Notes: generated by a model from the sequence alone, not told the origin. Shown: positions 25,485 through 35,402, counted from the stretch's first letter. The stretch: DNA of 64,000 bases from an uncultured Muribaculaceae bacterium (GCA_910584365.1 CAJUAF010000007.1:1-64000); one strand, 5' to 3'. Numbers and translations: made by a program.

Positions 25485-26123
25485 TCAGAGCAGAAGTTCG
25501 TAATCCTGGCGCGGCAGGTTCGGGAAAGCGCAGTAAATAGCCGTGAGGTCATCGTGGAAAGTCATCCCGAAAGATGCTACCGCCGCTATTTCGCTCCAGA
25601 TACGTTTCAGTACCGGCAACTGGAGGTTACGGAAAAATATGACTACTCCGTTTGGATTGTTCACCGCTTCCAGCAGATACTTGCGCATGATCGAGGAATT
25701 GATGTCAATCGCGTAGTTGACAAGAATAAAATAAGTATTTCCGTTGTCAAGTTTAGGATGGCTGTCCCTTGACCACCGGGATATTTTGGTATGGGGGACG
25801 GCGCGTTCGATTATGGTACGCGTCACTTCGTTGCTTCCTCCAATTTCGATGACTTCCTTAGGATTGAACCTGCACAGGACTCTGAACAGCATCCTCGCTT
25901 CCTGACGGTCGAAGCTGGTGGCAGTGAAATTCATGTTGGGAAGGGTCATTCCCCTGTGTGCGCGGGCACATAGGGAGTCGATTTCCGCGTATGAATAATA
26001 ACTTGCATCCCGTTCCCGAAGTACTTTGGTGATAAAATCATAAGCAAACGGTGAATGCACACCGAAACCGCGGCTTGTGCGGTAGCGGCGCGGCCAGCGG
26101 AGTATGTCGCATAGCTTACCCAT
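25485..26123 (-). CDS. Hypothetical protein with degenerate methyltransferase-like fold
   Basis: 212 aa. Its N-terminal GFGVHSPFAYDFITKVLRER is shared with a Bacteroidales family I know only as hypothetical. The central VIEIGGSNEVTRTI resembles the SAM-binding motif I of class I methyltransferases (E/DxGxGxG), but the glycines are reduced. I therefore call a Rossmann-like, possibly inactive methyltransferase with low certainty. It overlaps the YfhO gene's end by 8 bp, indicating one operon with it; xerD follows. Confidence 0.7.
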   Translation of the reverse strand: MGKLCDILRWPRRYRTSRGFGVHSPFAYDFITKVLRERDASYYSYAEIDSLCARAHRGMTLPNMNFTATSFDRQEARMLFRVLCRFNPKEVIEIGGSNEVTRTIIERAVPHTKISRWSRDSHPKLDNGNTYFILVNYAIDINSSIMRKYLLEAVNNPNGVVIFFRNLQLPVLKRIWSEIAAVASFGMTFHDDLTAIYCAFPNLPRQDYELLL

Positions 26124-28782
26124 TTTTTGCGGATGAAGACTTATTGTTTTTTGTGGTAACGATTTCCTGTTTCAGTCGTCCTACTGTCCGGGGGCAAAGA
26201 AGAAGTCCCAGGAGCGCGACGGCCAGCATGACATACAGCAGGATTACTGCCGTACGGGCTATTCCTACGGTGGCGCTTACCGAGCGGGGATTGAAGCGCA
26301 TTTCAATCTTATGTTCTCCAGCGGGGATTCTTATGGCACGCAGCACGTAGTTGACGCGTGCTATGTCGGCGGGTTTGCCGTCAATGGTGGCTTCCCAGCC
26401 CCAGGGGAAATATACTTCCGAGAAGACCGCCACTCCCCCGTTCCGGCTCCGGGCCGAGTAGGTCAGCGCTGCGGGAGCATAGGAGGTCTCGAAGATTGTG
26501 TCGCCGGGAGCTTTGGGGGCGACCTTTTCGCCGAGTATGGAAGCGAACTGCTTGTCGGCCACGGCTGTTACCGCGGGGTCGATTTCATCCAGGGCCGCCA
26601 TTTCCAGGTCGGCGTTACCGGTATATCTCACATCGCTGACAAACCAGGCGTTCCCCAGTGCGTCGGGGTTGATCATCAGTTGGTTGTCGGCTGTGATAAG
26701 ATATTTTGCATTGAGCATATTCAGCACGTTGAAATCCGCGGCCGAAACCTCGGCTCCCTGAGTGAAATGGCTCAGATGGCGGTCTATGAGATCCTGATAA
26801 CGGGTCAGTTTGGCCGCATGATATCCGCCGATCATCTTGTGGTGGAAGGAGGGTTCGGCGGCGTAGAAGCGCGGAATATCCATCACGCGATAGTTCATTG
26901 CCGTGTCGGCCAGGATCTGGCGGTCATTGTCGTTCAGGGGGAAAGGATTCGAAGCGGAAAGCTCCGGGGTGCAGAAACTGTCGTGGTTGAGATAGCGCTT
27001 GTCGACCGTATAGAGGTCCACAGCTATGAGCAGGCCTATCATTACGGCTCCCTGCCATGCTTTCGCCTTCCCTTTGACACACAGCATCAGGGCGCCGAAC
27101 GTCAGCAGCACGAAGATAAGAGAACGCCAGGAGTCGGCGGTCACCATCGAGTAGCGCATCTCGGTGACGAATCCGGCGATCGCCGGGTTCTGGATAGAGA
27201 ACATACTGACTATTTCGTAGGGATAGCCGGCGTTCTGGAGCTGAGCGCCTATCATGTTGGAAATCTGGATATCTCCGTCGGAGATGGCCGGCCCGTAGAC
27301 CGCAGGGAAAAAACATCCGATCAGACACAGCAGTGCGGTCGCTCCGAAACTTATGTATATGGCTTTCGCATAGCGTTCAAAGGGCTTGCGGGCTGTCAGA
27401 ATCTTCTGGAGGGCGAGTATAGCCAGCACCGGCATTGTGAACTCGGCGATTACCAGGATGCTCTCCACGGTACGGAATTTGCTGTACATCGGCACGTAGT
27501 CTATGAACAGGTCCGTAAGCCACTGCATATTTCTTCCCAACGCGAGGAAAACCGACAGGAGCGTCATCACAAGGAGCGCCCATTTCAGAGGACCGCGCAC
27601 AATGAAGCATCCCAGCAGGAAAAGCACGAAGATTACTGCTCCGACATATACCGGCCCGTTAGTTCCCTCGGGTTCTCCGAAGTACTGCGACATATAGGCG
27701 CCTACATACTGGAGTTCCTCCTGGTTGAGGCCGGCGGCAGCCTCCTGCGCGCCGTCGAGTTCCAGCAGGGAAGTAGGCTGCATATTACCCTGTACGGGCC
27801 GCGCGGACGCTCCTCCCTTTATGTTGGGAATCAGCAGTGAAAGGCTTTCACTGCGGCCGTAGCTGTACTGGGTGATATAGTCGCGGTCGAGTCCGGATGT
27901 TTTCTGCTGTCCGTCATCGGGGGAAGTCAGTTCGGTATGACCTCCGCGCATGGAGGCTTTGGAGTATTCGTAAGTGTTGTAGAGGCTTGGAAGATTGGCG
28001 CATACGGCCAGCAGGGCGGCTACGGCCAGGGCACAGGTGGCTTTCGTCCAGCGGGCATATTTCCTGCGCCGCACGGCGTCGATGGCATAGCAGATTATGA
28101 CGGCCAGGATTACGAACAGGAAGTAATAGGTCATCTGGACGTGGTTGCTCTGAATCTGCATCATGGCGAACAGTCCGGCAAGCGCCGCGCCCGTCAGCCA
28201 TCTTCCGCGGTAAGCCATCACTATGCCGCCGATTGTCGGGGGGATATAGGCCAGGGTGACGAATTTCCATATATGTCCCGCTCCGATGATGATTATGAAA
28301 TATGAGGAGAAGCCCCAGGCCACAGCCCCTATCAGGGCATAATACCAGCGGACTTTCATTGCCAGCAGCATTATGAGCATACCGGTCATCATCATGAACA
28401 GCAGATTCGACGGCGAGGGAAGTCCGGCGCCGTAAAGCGTCGTGATCCAGCTGAAAAGCGAATCGGAAGGATATGAGGGAGAAATCTGGAACGTTGGCAT
28501 CCCCGAGAATAGGGCATTCGTCCAGCGTGGTTCTTCTGAGCCTGGATTGGCCTCAAGGAATGCCTTCACCTCCTGCCCTATCGCGGCGCCCTGCTGCATA
28601 TCGTGCTGGCGCAGCTGGTTACCGGCCGGTGCGTCGGGATGAAAAAACGCCACTGCCAGCAACGCTATGACGGCAATACTGACGAAGAAGCCCCATACCT
28701 GCGGGCGACTGACATATTCCTTGATTGTCTGAGGTATATTCCTTAGATTCTCGGCCACGGAGGGCCTTTCGTCCTTACTCAT
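26116..28782 (-). CDS. YfhO family membrane protein
   Basis: 888 aa, a GT-C-like membrane protein with about a dozen hydrophobic helices (for example VWGFFVSIAVIALLAVAFF and LFMMMTGMLIMLLAMKV). A C-terminal beta-rich region follows (about residues 740-840, with YFPWGWEATIDGKPADIARV typical of YfhO). Bacillus YfhO relatives modify lipoteichoic acid with sugar; in Bacteroidales a lipid or polysaccharide glycosyl transfer role is inferred only. Promoter elements 28803-28834 drive YfhO, the overlapping hypothetical protein and probably xerD. Confidence 0.88.
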   Translation of the reverse strand: MSKDERPSVAENLRNIPQTIKEYVSRPQVWGFFVSIAVIALLAVAFFHPDAPAGNQLRQHDMQQGAAIGQEVKAFLEANPGSEEPRWTNALFSGMPTFQISPSYPSDSLFSWITTLYGAGLPSPSNLLFMMMTGMLIMLLAMKVRWYYALIGAVAWGFSSYFIIIIGAGHIWKFVTLAYIPPTIGGIVMAYRGRWLTGAALAGLFAMMQIQSNHVQMTYYFLFVILAVIICYAIDAVRRRKYARWTKATCALAVAALLAVCANLPSLYNTYEYSKASMRGGHTELTSPDDGQQKTSGLDRDYITQYSYGRSESLSLLIPNIKGGASARPVQGNMQPTSLLELDGAQEAAAGLNQEELQYVGAYMSQYFGEPEGTNGPVYVGAVIFVLFLLGCFIVRGPLKWALLVMTLLSVFLALGRNMQWLTDLFIDYVPMYSKFRTVESILVIAEFTMPVLAILALQKILTARKPFERYAKAIYISFGATALLCLIGCFFPAVYGPAISDGDIQISNMIGAQLQNAGYPYEIVSMFSIQNPAIAGFVTEMRYSMVTADSWRSLIFVLLTFGALMLCVKGKAKAWQGAVMIGLLIAVDLYTVDKRYLNHDSFCTPELSASNPFPLNDNDRQILADTAMNYRVMDIPRFYAAEPSFHHKMIGGYHAAKLTRYQDLIDRHLSHFTQGAEVSAADFNVLNMLNAKYLITADNQLMINPDALGNAWFVSDVRYTGNADLEMAALDEIDPAVTAVADKQFASILGEKVAPKAPGDTIFETSYAPAALTYSARSRNGGVAVFSEVYFPWGWEATIDGKPADIARVNYVLRAIRIPAGEHKIEMRFNPRSVSATVGIARTAVILLYVMLAVALLGLLLCPRTVGRLKQEIVTTKNNKSSSAKNG

Positions 28783-28802
28783 TTTCTGCTAATTTTGATT
28801 TG

Positions 28803-28834
28803 CAAAATTAGCAAATATACCTCTTTTTTCCAAA
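28803..28834 (-). promoter_or_regulatory. Promoter of the yfhO operon
   Basis: Minus-strand -33 TTTG (28831-28834) and -7 TAATTTTG (28803-28810), 20 nt apart; a second TATATTTG overlaps at 28813-28820. The rest of the gap to 29012 holds a tandem TATACTTG pair (28944-28951, 28958-28965). Confidence 0.75.
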
Positions 28835-29012
28835 TGTATGTCAATCTACTGTTTTTTCATATTTTCATGCGGATTAATTATGGAGGAAAGAGGAGGAGAA
28901 AGGAAGTCTCTGGTACGCAACATTAAGGGTGGCCGGGGTGTTATATACTTGAAGTCATATACTTGCTATATGTCTGAAGTAGTTCGGCATCATATCTCAG
29001 AAGTGAATTGTC

Positions 29013-29714
29013 ATGAAAGCGAAAAGAATCATTTCCCTCGCGGCAGCGTTTATGTCGCTGCTGTTTTTTACGCCCCAGGCCAGAGCGCAATACTGGGAGG
29101 CGGCCAATCAGCTTACCAATGTGATTTCCCCTATTCTCTCAGGCTCAGGAGCTTATAAAGGGTCGATAGAGATTATGGGCGTGGCCGGCGTAGGCAACGA
29201 CAAGCTCAATCATGTCGAGTTTTCGACATCGCAGGGCTATCAGTATAACCAGTGGTTCTATATGGGCGCGGGACTCGGAGTGGATATTGTCCGCTCAAGT
29301 TATACGGATGTGGACAACGTCTACCGTCCTGAGTCAGGTGAGTGGGGACCGACCCGTCCCTCACGTTTCGGACAGAAGCGCATCGGGGTCATGATTCCGG
29401 TATTCTCCGACTTCCGCCTGACAATTCCGACGGGCAACAGTTCCTCTCCGTCGGTTTTCATCGACCTGCGGTTGGGTGCTTCCTGGCTTGTAGGTAACAA
29501 CTATCTGCGCACCCAGGATAACTGGCTGAGAACCAACACACAGTTCTATTTGCGGCCATCGATCGGAGTACGTATTCCGACCAATGCCCGCAATGCCAGG
29601 CAAGCTGTCAACATCGGTGTGTCCTACCTTCTGCTGACATCCAACAATTCCTCCTGGGCTTATGATAATCCGTCCTTCTCGTCGGTAGGTGCTTCCATCT
29701 CCTACGAATGGTAG
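29013..29714 (+). CDS. Putative outer membrane beta-barrel protein
   Basis: 233 aa with signal peptide (MKAKRIISLAAAFMSLLFFTPQARA). Alternating hydrophobic/polar strands and a C-terminal SVGASISYEW with final aromatic Trp are typical of a small outer membrane barrel (about 8-10 strands). No family named. Duplicated TATACTTG elements 48-70 nt before the ATG may be part of its control region. It converges on lpdA. Confidence 0.72.
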   Translation: MKAKRIISLAAAFMSLLFFTPQARAQYWEAANQLTNVISPILSGSGAYKGSIEIMGVAGVGNDKLNHVEFSTSQGYQYNQWFYMGAGLGVDIVRSSYTDVDNVYRPESGEWGPTRPSRFGQKRIGVMIPVFSDFRLTIPTGNSSSPSVFIDLRLGASWLVGNNYLRTQDNWLRTNTQFYLRPSIGVRIPTNARNARQAVNIGVSYLLLTSNNSSWAYDNPSFSSVGASISYEW

Positions 29715-29721
29715 GAACGGA

Positions 29722-31047
29722 TTACCTTGCCAGAGCCGCCGGAAGCAGTTCCGAGAGCGTGGGATGGGGGTGTATCGCTTTCAGAAGAGCCGACGCTGGA
29801 AGTCCGGCCGATATAGCCAGCGAGGCTTCCATGATAAGGTCCGAGGCATGAGGACCGACGATATGGCATCCCAGAATGCGGGATTCCTCTTCGCCGGAAG
29901 TAACAAGCACTTTCACAAGGCCGTCCGTGGCGCCGAGTGTAAGTGCTTTTCCGTTGGAGCGCACCGGGAGTTTTATTGCCCGGTAAGCGATTCCGCGGTC
30001 TTTGACTTCCTCCTCGGTAAGACCCGTCGAGGCCACTTCCGGCACCGTAAACACGGCGGCTGGGATGGGGGAGAGGTCTGTCGGCACTCCCATCACTTTC
30101 ATTGCCTGCGCCGTAGCGGCGTGGGCAAGCTGACAGATTCCGTTGCAGTCCCCGACGGCGTACACTCCGGGAACATCGGTCTGGAAATTTTCGTCGACGG
30201 CTATCCCTTTCCGGTGGGTGCGGACGCCTGCCTGCGTAATTCCTTCGGGAATGACGGCCTTGCGTCCCACGGCCATAAGTACCTGTGCGCCCGATACTTC
30301 TCCCGGTTTCCCTTTGGCTTCATATCCGACGGTATAAAGGTCGCCGACGGTCGTAACCCGCGTAGCGGCAGCATTGAGAATGAAATTCACACCGCGGCCG
30401 ACCAGTGCCGAACGAAGCCGTTTGGCTATATCCTTATCGAATCCCGGAAGAATCTCCTTGCAGAATTCTATCACCGTGACATCTGTGCCGAACGAAGCAT
30501 AGATAGAGGCGAATTCCATACCTATGACTCCTCCGCCGATAATGATGATGGAGGGAGGAAGGGCAGTGGCATCAAGAAGTTCCGTCGAGGTCACGCAGAG
30601 ATCCGCTCCGGGAATATCGAGCCGGGCAGGTTCGGCTCCGGTGGCTATCAGGATTCTGTCGGCGGTAAACGTCTCGCCGTCGACCTCCACGGATTTCGGT
30701 CCGGTGAACCGGGCTATACCCTGCCGGAGATCGGCTTTGGCTACGGACACGGCCACGGCTTCGCGCAACTGGCTGACAATGCCGTTCTTGCGTTCTACAA
30801 TCCGCGATATGGCGATTGAGACCTCTCCGGCAGGAACCTCTATTCCGAATTCAGCGGCATCCTTTACCTCAAGGGCGGTTTCTGCCGACCGGCAGAATGT
30901 CTTCGTCGGGATGCAGCCGCAGTTCAGGCAGGTTCCACCGAGTTGTTTTCCCTCGATAAGCAGGGTTTTAAGCCCCTGGTTTACAGCGCAGGCCGCGGCC
31001 GGATAGCCGGCCGGACCCGCGCCGATGATGATAATGTCGTATTCCAT
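29722..31047 (-). CDS. lpdA: Dihydrolipoyl dehydrogenase (L-protein)
   Basis: 441 aa flavoprotein. FAD motif IIIGAGPAGYPAA, redox disulphide GGTCLNCGCIPTK (about residue 40), a second nucleotide motif IIIIGGGVIGMEFA, and the C-terminal catalytic HPHPTLSE. It reoxidises the dihydrolipoyl arm of GcvH using NAD+. It ends a six-gene glycine-cleavage operon, 4 bp after gcvPB, so it is probably dedicated to this system. Confidence 0.96.
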   Translation of the reverse strand: MEYDIIIIGAGPAGYPAAACAVNQGLKTLLIEGKQLGGTCLNCGCIPTKTFCRSAETALEVKDAAEFGIEVPAGEVSIAISRIVERKNGIVSQLREAVAVSVAKADLRQGIARFTGPKSVEVDGETFTADRILIATGAEPARLDIPGADLCVTSTELLDATALPPSIIIIGGGVIGMEFASIYASFGTDVTVIEFCKEILPGFDKDIAKRLRSALVGRGVNFILNAAATRVTTVGDLYTVGYEAKGKPGEVSGAQVLMAVGRKAVIPEGITQAGVRTHRKGIAVDENFQTDVPGVYAVGDCNGICQLAHAATAQAMKVMGVPTDLSPIPAAVFTVPEVASTGLTEEEVKDRGIAYRAIKLPVRSNGKALTLGATDGLVKVLVTSGEEESRILGCHIVGPHASDLIMEASLAISAGLPASALLKAIHPHPTLSELLPAALAR

Positions 31048-31051
31048 CAGG

Positions 31052-32548
31052 TCACAGCATATCGTAAGTAAGAACAGGGTTGAGGGCCGCCGCCGTATCG
31101 TCGGGCCGCGTCACCGGGGTAAGATGCGGTGCCGTCTTTACGGTTTCGGGATCCTCGGCGGCTTCGCGGGCTATTTCTCTCATGGCTCCGATGAATTCGT
31201 CGAGAGTCTCGCGGGATTCGGTCTCCGTTGGCTCTATCATCAGCGATTCATGGAACAGCAGCGGGAAGTAGATTGTAGGTGCATGATAGCCGTGGTCGAG
31301 CAGACGTTTGGCAATGTTGAGGGTAGTGACTCCCGTCGATTTGTCCTTCAGTCCGTCGAAGACAAACTCATGTTTCGACAGTCCTTCTATCGGAAGGAGA
31401 TAAACATCCTTTAGCGAATCCTTGATATAGGTGGCGTTGAGGGTGGCGAGTTTCCCTGCCTCCATAAGCCCCTCGCTTCCAAACGAAAGAATATAGGCCA
31501 AGGCCCGGGCCTGGACCGCGAAGTTGCCCAGAGTGGCCGATACGGAACCTAATGCGGAAGGGGAGTACTCTATTCCGTAGCGGCGGTTTTTGTCGACGGG
31601 GAAACCGTCGGGGGTTACGCTCCGTTTCACCACGCGCGGATTAGGCAGGAATTTCTCCAGCCCCTTGCGTACACCTACCGGACCTGCGCCAGGTCCTCCT
31701 CCTCCATGAGGGGTGGAGAACGTCTTGTGGAGGTTGATGTGCATGACATCGAAACCCATGTCGCCCGGACGCGCTACCCCGAGCATCGGGTTGAGGTTGG
31801 CGCCGTCGTAATAGAGCAGTGCGCCGGCCTCGTGGACCAGACGGGCTATCTCCGGAATATTTTTCTCGAAAATTCCCAGGGTGTTGGGGTTGGTGAGCAT
31901 CATTGCCGCCACGGTGTCGTCGAGCAGCGGAACCAGGTCGGCCACGTCTACCGTGCCGTCCTCGCGGCTCTTGACCTCGACCACCTCCAGGCCGCAGACG
32001 GCCGCGGAAGCGGGGTTGGTGCCGTGAGCAGAGTCGGGGACAATCACCTTGCGGCGTTTTTCCCCTTCGCCTCGCGAGAAGTGCCAGGCCCGGATAACCA
32101 TCAGGCCCGTCAGTTCCCCCTGCGCGCCCGCGAAAGGATTCAGGGTGAATTCCTCCATCCCTCCGATTTCACAAAGAGCTTTCTGAAGCGTCCAGTAAAG
32201 TTCCAGGGCACCCTGAGCGGCGTAGGTTGGAGTCGAGGGATGAAGCCCGGCGAAAACGCTGTGGGCTGCCATCTCATCGTTGATTTTCGGGTTGTATTTC
32301 ATTGTGCAGGACCCGAGGGGATAGAATCCGGTATCGACGCCGAAGTTGTTGGTCGACATATTGGTGTAATGCCTTACCACGGTCGGCTCGTCGGTCTCGG
32401 GAAGCTCAAGAGGCTCCTGACGCAGCAGGTTAGCGGGAATACCGGCGGGGAGCTGCGCCTGGCCGGCGGCATGGATCCTGAACCCGCGGCGCCCCTTGCG
32501 GGAAAGCTCGAATATTAACTTTCCATAGACTTTTCTGTTCATAATCAA
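31052..32548 (-). CDS. gcvPB: Glycine dehydrogenase (decarboxylating) subunit 2
   Basis: 498 aa, the PLP-bearing half of the split P-protein. The Schiff-base lysine is in MHINLHKTFSTPHGGGGPGA (about residue 270). It decarboxylates glycine and passes the aminomethyl group to lipoyl-GcvH. It ends 4 bp before lpdA and starts 14 bp after gcvPA. The extreme N-terminus may begin at either of two close Met codons. Confidence 0.96.
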   Translation of the reverse strand: MIMNRKVYGKLIFELSRKGRRGFRIHAAGQAQLPAGIPANLLRQEPLELPETDEPTVVRHYTNMSTNNFGVDTGFYPLGSCTMKYNPKINDEMAAHSVFAGLHPSTPTYAAQGALELYWTLQKALCEIGGMEEFTLNPFAGAQGELTGLMVIRAWHFSRGEGEKRRKVIVPDSAHGTNPASAAVCGLEVVEVKSREDGTVDVADLVPLLDDTVAAMMLTNPNTLGIFEKNIPEIARLVHEAGALLYYDGANLNPMLGVARPGDMGFDVMHINLHKTFSTPHGGGGPGAGPVGVRKGLEKFLPNPRVVKRSVTPDGFPVDKNRRYGIEYSPSALGSVSATLGNFAVQARALAYILSFGSEGLMEAGKLATLNATYIKDSLKDVYLLPIEGLSKHEFVFDGLKDKSTGVTTLNIAKRLLDHGYHAPTIYFPLLFHESLMIEPTETESRETLDEFIGAMREIAREAAEDPETVKTAPHLTPVTRPDDTAAALNPVLTYDML

Positions 32549-32562
32549 AGGGTTTTACGGGG

Positions 32563-33900
32563 TCAGACACAGGTTGTTGCAATCTCGAAAACGCGGTCGA
32601 CATCCTCGCGGGACTGCAATTCGGTGGCGGCCATCAGGATAGTGTTGCTGTCGATTTTCACTCCCGGCAGGATTCCGGCGTCCTGAATGCAGCGGGCGAT
32701 GAAGGTATCGACATTGAACACCGTCTCCAGCAGGAATTCGTTGAGGAACGGCTGGCCGGGATAGCGCAGACGGGCGCGTCCGTCGGAAGTCATCTTCTCA
32801 AGCAGATACCGGGCCGTGGAGGCTCCGGCGGCATTGATTTCCCGCAGTCCTTCGGCTCCGACAAGCGACATATAAATGGTTACCCACAGGGTCATGAGTC
32901 CCTGGTTAGAACAGATATTGGAGGTCGCTTTCTCGCGGCGGATGTGCTGTTCGCGGGCCTGGAGGGTCAGCACGAAGCAGCGGCGTCCCTCGGAGTCGAC
33001 GGTGGCGCCGACGATGCGGCCCGGCATTTTCCTCATCAGCGCCTTTGTGCAGCAGAGGAATCCCAGATAGGGCCCTCCGAAACTCAGGGGGATGCCCAGT
33101 GACTGGGCGTCGCCGCAGGCTATGTCGGCGCCGAGTTCCCCGGGAGTGCGGAGAGTGGCCAGGTCCGCAGCTATGCAGTTGACAATCAGTAGAGCTTTGG
33201 AGGCATGACACAGGTCGGCCAATCCCTCGTGGTCCTCGATGATGCCGTAATAGTTAGGCGAGGGAACAACCACGGCCGCAATCTCTTTTCCCCTGGCTTC
33301 CAGCAGGGCTGCAATCTCCTTTCGGGAGGTGACGCCGTTCTCTTCCGGGACCGTCACCAGGCAGATTCCGTGATAGCGGGCGTAGGTGTCGACAACCTGC
33401 CTGACGGCAGGGTTGAGCGTGGCCGATACCAGTACAAGGTTGCGCTTGCGCTGGGAAGCCACCGCCATCATGACGGCCTCGGCCGTAGCCGTGGCGCCGT
33501 CATACATCGAAGCGTTGGAAACCTCCAGTCCCGTAAGGCGCGCCATCATCGTCTGGTATTCGAAGATATATTGCAGCGTACCCTGGGAAATCTCGGGCTG
33601 ATAGGGAGTATAGGCGGTCAGGAATTCCGAACGGGCAGCCAGCGATCTGACCGCCGCCGGGACGGCGTGGTCATAGAAACCGGCGCCGGCGAAGCAGGTC
33701 CTTATCCGGCTGTTTTTATCGGCCAGACTGTCGAAGAAGCGTCTTACGGCGTATTCGTCCATCTCGGCGGGAAGGCGGTAGGGCTCTTTCAGCCGCAGAC
33801 TCTCGGGCACGTCGGCATACAGGTCGTCGAGCTGACGCACACCACACCGGGCCAGCATCTCACTGATGTCGTCCGGTGTATGGGGAAAATATCTGTTCAT
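32563..33900 (-). CDS. gcvPA: Glycine dehydrogenase (decarboxylating) subunit 1
   Basis: 445 aa, the N-terminal half of the P-protein as a separate subunit. Typical features are MARLTGLEVSNASMYDGATA near residue 110, IACGDAQSLGIPLSFGGPYL near 270 and TLQAREQHIRREKATSNICS near 320. It dimerises with GcvPB; it lacks the PLP lysine itself. Its start lies 27 bp after gcvH. Confidence 0.96.
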   Translation of the reverse strand: MNRYFPHTPDDISEMLARCGVRQLDDLYADVPESLRLKEPYRLPAEMDEYAVRRFFDSLADKNSRIRTCFAGAGFYDHAVPAAVRSLAARSEFLTAYTPYQPEISQGTLQYIFEYQTMMARLTGLEVSNASMYDGATATAEAVMMAVASQRKRNLVLVSATLNPAVRQVVDTYARYHGICLVTVPEENGVTSRKEIAALLEARGKEIAAVVVPSPNYYGIIEDHEGLADLCHASKALLIVNCIAADLATLRTPGELGADIACGDAQSLGIPLSFGGPYLGFLCCTKALMRKMPGRIVGATVDSEGRRCFVLTLQAREQHIRREKATSNICSNQGLMTLWVTIYMSLVGAEGLREINAAGASTARYLLEKMTSDGRARLRYPGQPFLNEFLLETVFNVDTFIARCIQDAGILPGVKIDSNTILMAATELQSREDVDRVFEIATTCV

Positions 33901-33927
33901 AAGTAACGGTTGAACGGTTACTCTTTT

Positions 33928-34296
33928 TCAGTGGTTCTCAGCGCAATAGGCGTCGTAAGCCTCCTGGTCCATGAGGTCGTCGGTCTCGGCGGGGTCCGAC
34001 ATGGCCACGGCCACGATCCAGTTGGCCATCGGGTCAGCGTTGACCAGGCGGGGATTCTCCGAAAGAGCTTCGTTGATTTCAACAACCTCTCCCGAAACGG
34101 GTGCGATAAGGTCGGATGCGGCCTTTACGCTTTCGATGGCGCCGAAATCTTCCCCTTTCTCGAGTTCGTCACCGAGGTCGGGCATATCTACGTAGACAAC
34201 GTTGCCGAGCTGTTTCTGGGCGTAGTCGGAGATACCGATGTATCCTTTGTCCCCTTCGACGCGGACATATTCGTGGGTCTTGCTGTAGTAAATCAT
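33928..34296 (-). CDS. gcvH: Glycine cleavage H protein
   Basis: 122 aa lipoyl carrier. The lipoylated lysine is in GAIESVKAASDLIAPVSG (about residue 58). It shuttles the aminomethyl group from P-protein to GcvT. Starts 5 bp after gcvT and is followed by gcvPA. Normal length. Confidence 0.97.
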   Translation of the reverse strand: MIYYSKTHEYVRVEGDKGYIGISDYAQKQLGNVVYVDMPDLGDELEKGEDFGAIESVKAASDLIAPVSGEVVEINEALSENPRLVNADPMANWIVAVAMSDPAETDDLMDQEAYDAYCAENH

Positions 34297-34301
34297 GATT
34301 A

Positions 34302-35402
34302 TTATTTTTTATAGGATTTCTTGAAAAATTTCTTAGGAACTATAACGGCGGGGAAGGTCTTCTTCCGGACCTGGACTTTCACCTCCGTGCCGGTCTTGGC
34401 ATAACGGGCGTCGATGAGCGCCATGCAGATGGAGCGGTCGGTGGAGATTCCGCGATAACCGGTTGTCACCTTGCCGATTACCTCCCCTTCGGGCGAGAGT
34501 ACATCGCATCCGTGACGCGCAATCGCGCGGTCCTGGATTTCCAGGCCTACGACCTTGCGCCGCGGTCCCTCCTCTTTCTGGCGCCGGAGGGCCTCGCCTC
34601 CCACCAGGTCGGGTTTGTCGAGTTTGACAAACATACCCAGTCCGGCCTCAAGCGGAGTGACATCGTCGGCCAGCTCGTTGCCGTAAAGCGGCAGCCCCAC
34701 CTCGAAGCGCAGCGTGTCGCGGCACCCCAGACCGCAGGGCTGACAGCGGCCCGAGTCCATCAGGCGCTCCCATACGGTGCGGATATAATCGTGGGGACCG
34801 TAAATCTCGAAACCGTCTTCCCCGGTGTAGCCCGTGCGGGAGATGATTACGGTGTCACCGTCGTGGCTGAGTTCCTTGAAAGTATAGAATTCCAGTTCGC
34901 GGCAGGGAATTTCAATGACTTCCTCCACGACTTTCTCGGCTTCCGGACCCTGGACGGCAACTTCCCCGACTTTCTCGCTGAGGAATTCCAGACAGAGGCG
35001 GTAACCCTCGGCCTGACGCAGAATCCACTGTTCGTCTTTCTCGATATTGGAGGCGTTGACTACAAACAGGAAATCATTGTGGCCCCGTTTGTAGACAAGC
35101 AGGTCATCGACCACTCCGCCGTCCTCGCGGAGCATCATGCCGTAGAAACATTGTCCTGTGGGAGCGTTGGTGACGTCGTTGGAGAAAACCCGGTTCACAA
35201 AAAATTCGGCGTCTTCGCCGGTGATGCCTATTTCCCCCATATGGGAGACATCGAAGACGCCGCAGGCATTGCGCACGGCGTTGTGTTCCCCGATGATCCC
35301 CAGGGCGTATTCGATCGGCATATCATATCCGGCGAAAGGACTCATCTTCGCGCCCAGTGCCAGGTGAAGATCATGCAGGCAGGTTAGTTTCAAGTCGTTC
35401 AT
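34302..35402 (-). CDS. gcvT: Aminomethyltransferase (T protein)
   Basis: 366 aa. It transfers the methylene to tetrahydrofolate and releases ammonia. Seen: YALGIIGEHNAVRNACGVFD with the conserved VSHMGEI, and GYTGEDGFEIYG. Start at ATG 35402 (MNDLKLTCLHD); the frame is open to 35438 but ATG 35402 gives the family N-terminus. The 58-bp gap to lplA shows no promoter. Confidence 0.96.
   Translation of the reverse strand: MNDLKLTCLHDLHLALGAKMSPFAGYDMPIEYALGIIGEHNAVRNACGVFDVSHMGEIGITGEDAEFFVNRVFSNDVTNAPTGQCFYGMMLREDGGVVDDLLVYKRGHNDFLFVVNASNIEKDEQWILRQAEGYRLCLEFLSEKVGEVAVQGPEAEKVVEEVIEIPCRELEFYTFKELSHDGDTVIISRTGYTGEDGFEIYGPHDYIRTVWERLMDSGRCQPCGLGCRDTLRFEVGLPLYGNELADDVTPLEAGLGMFVKLDKPDLVGGEALRRQKEEGPRRKVVGLEIQDRAIARHGCDVLSPEGEVIGKVTTGYRGISTDRSICMALIDARYAKTGTEVKVQVRKKTFPAVIVPKKFFKKSYKK

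Noticed and set aside
28838..29158. 106-aa plus-strand open frame in the gap before the barrel gene
   Set aside because: Overlaps the start of the better-supported 29013 gene in another frame, and has no signal or domain.
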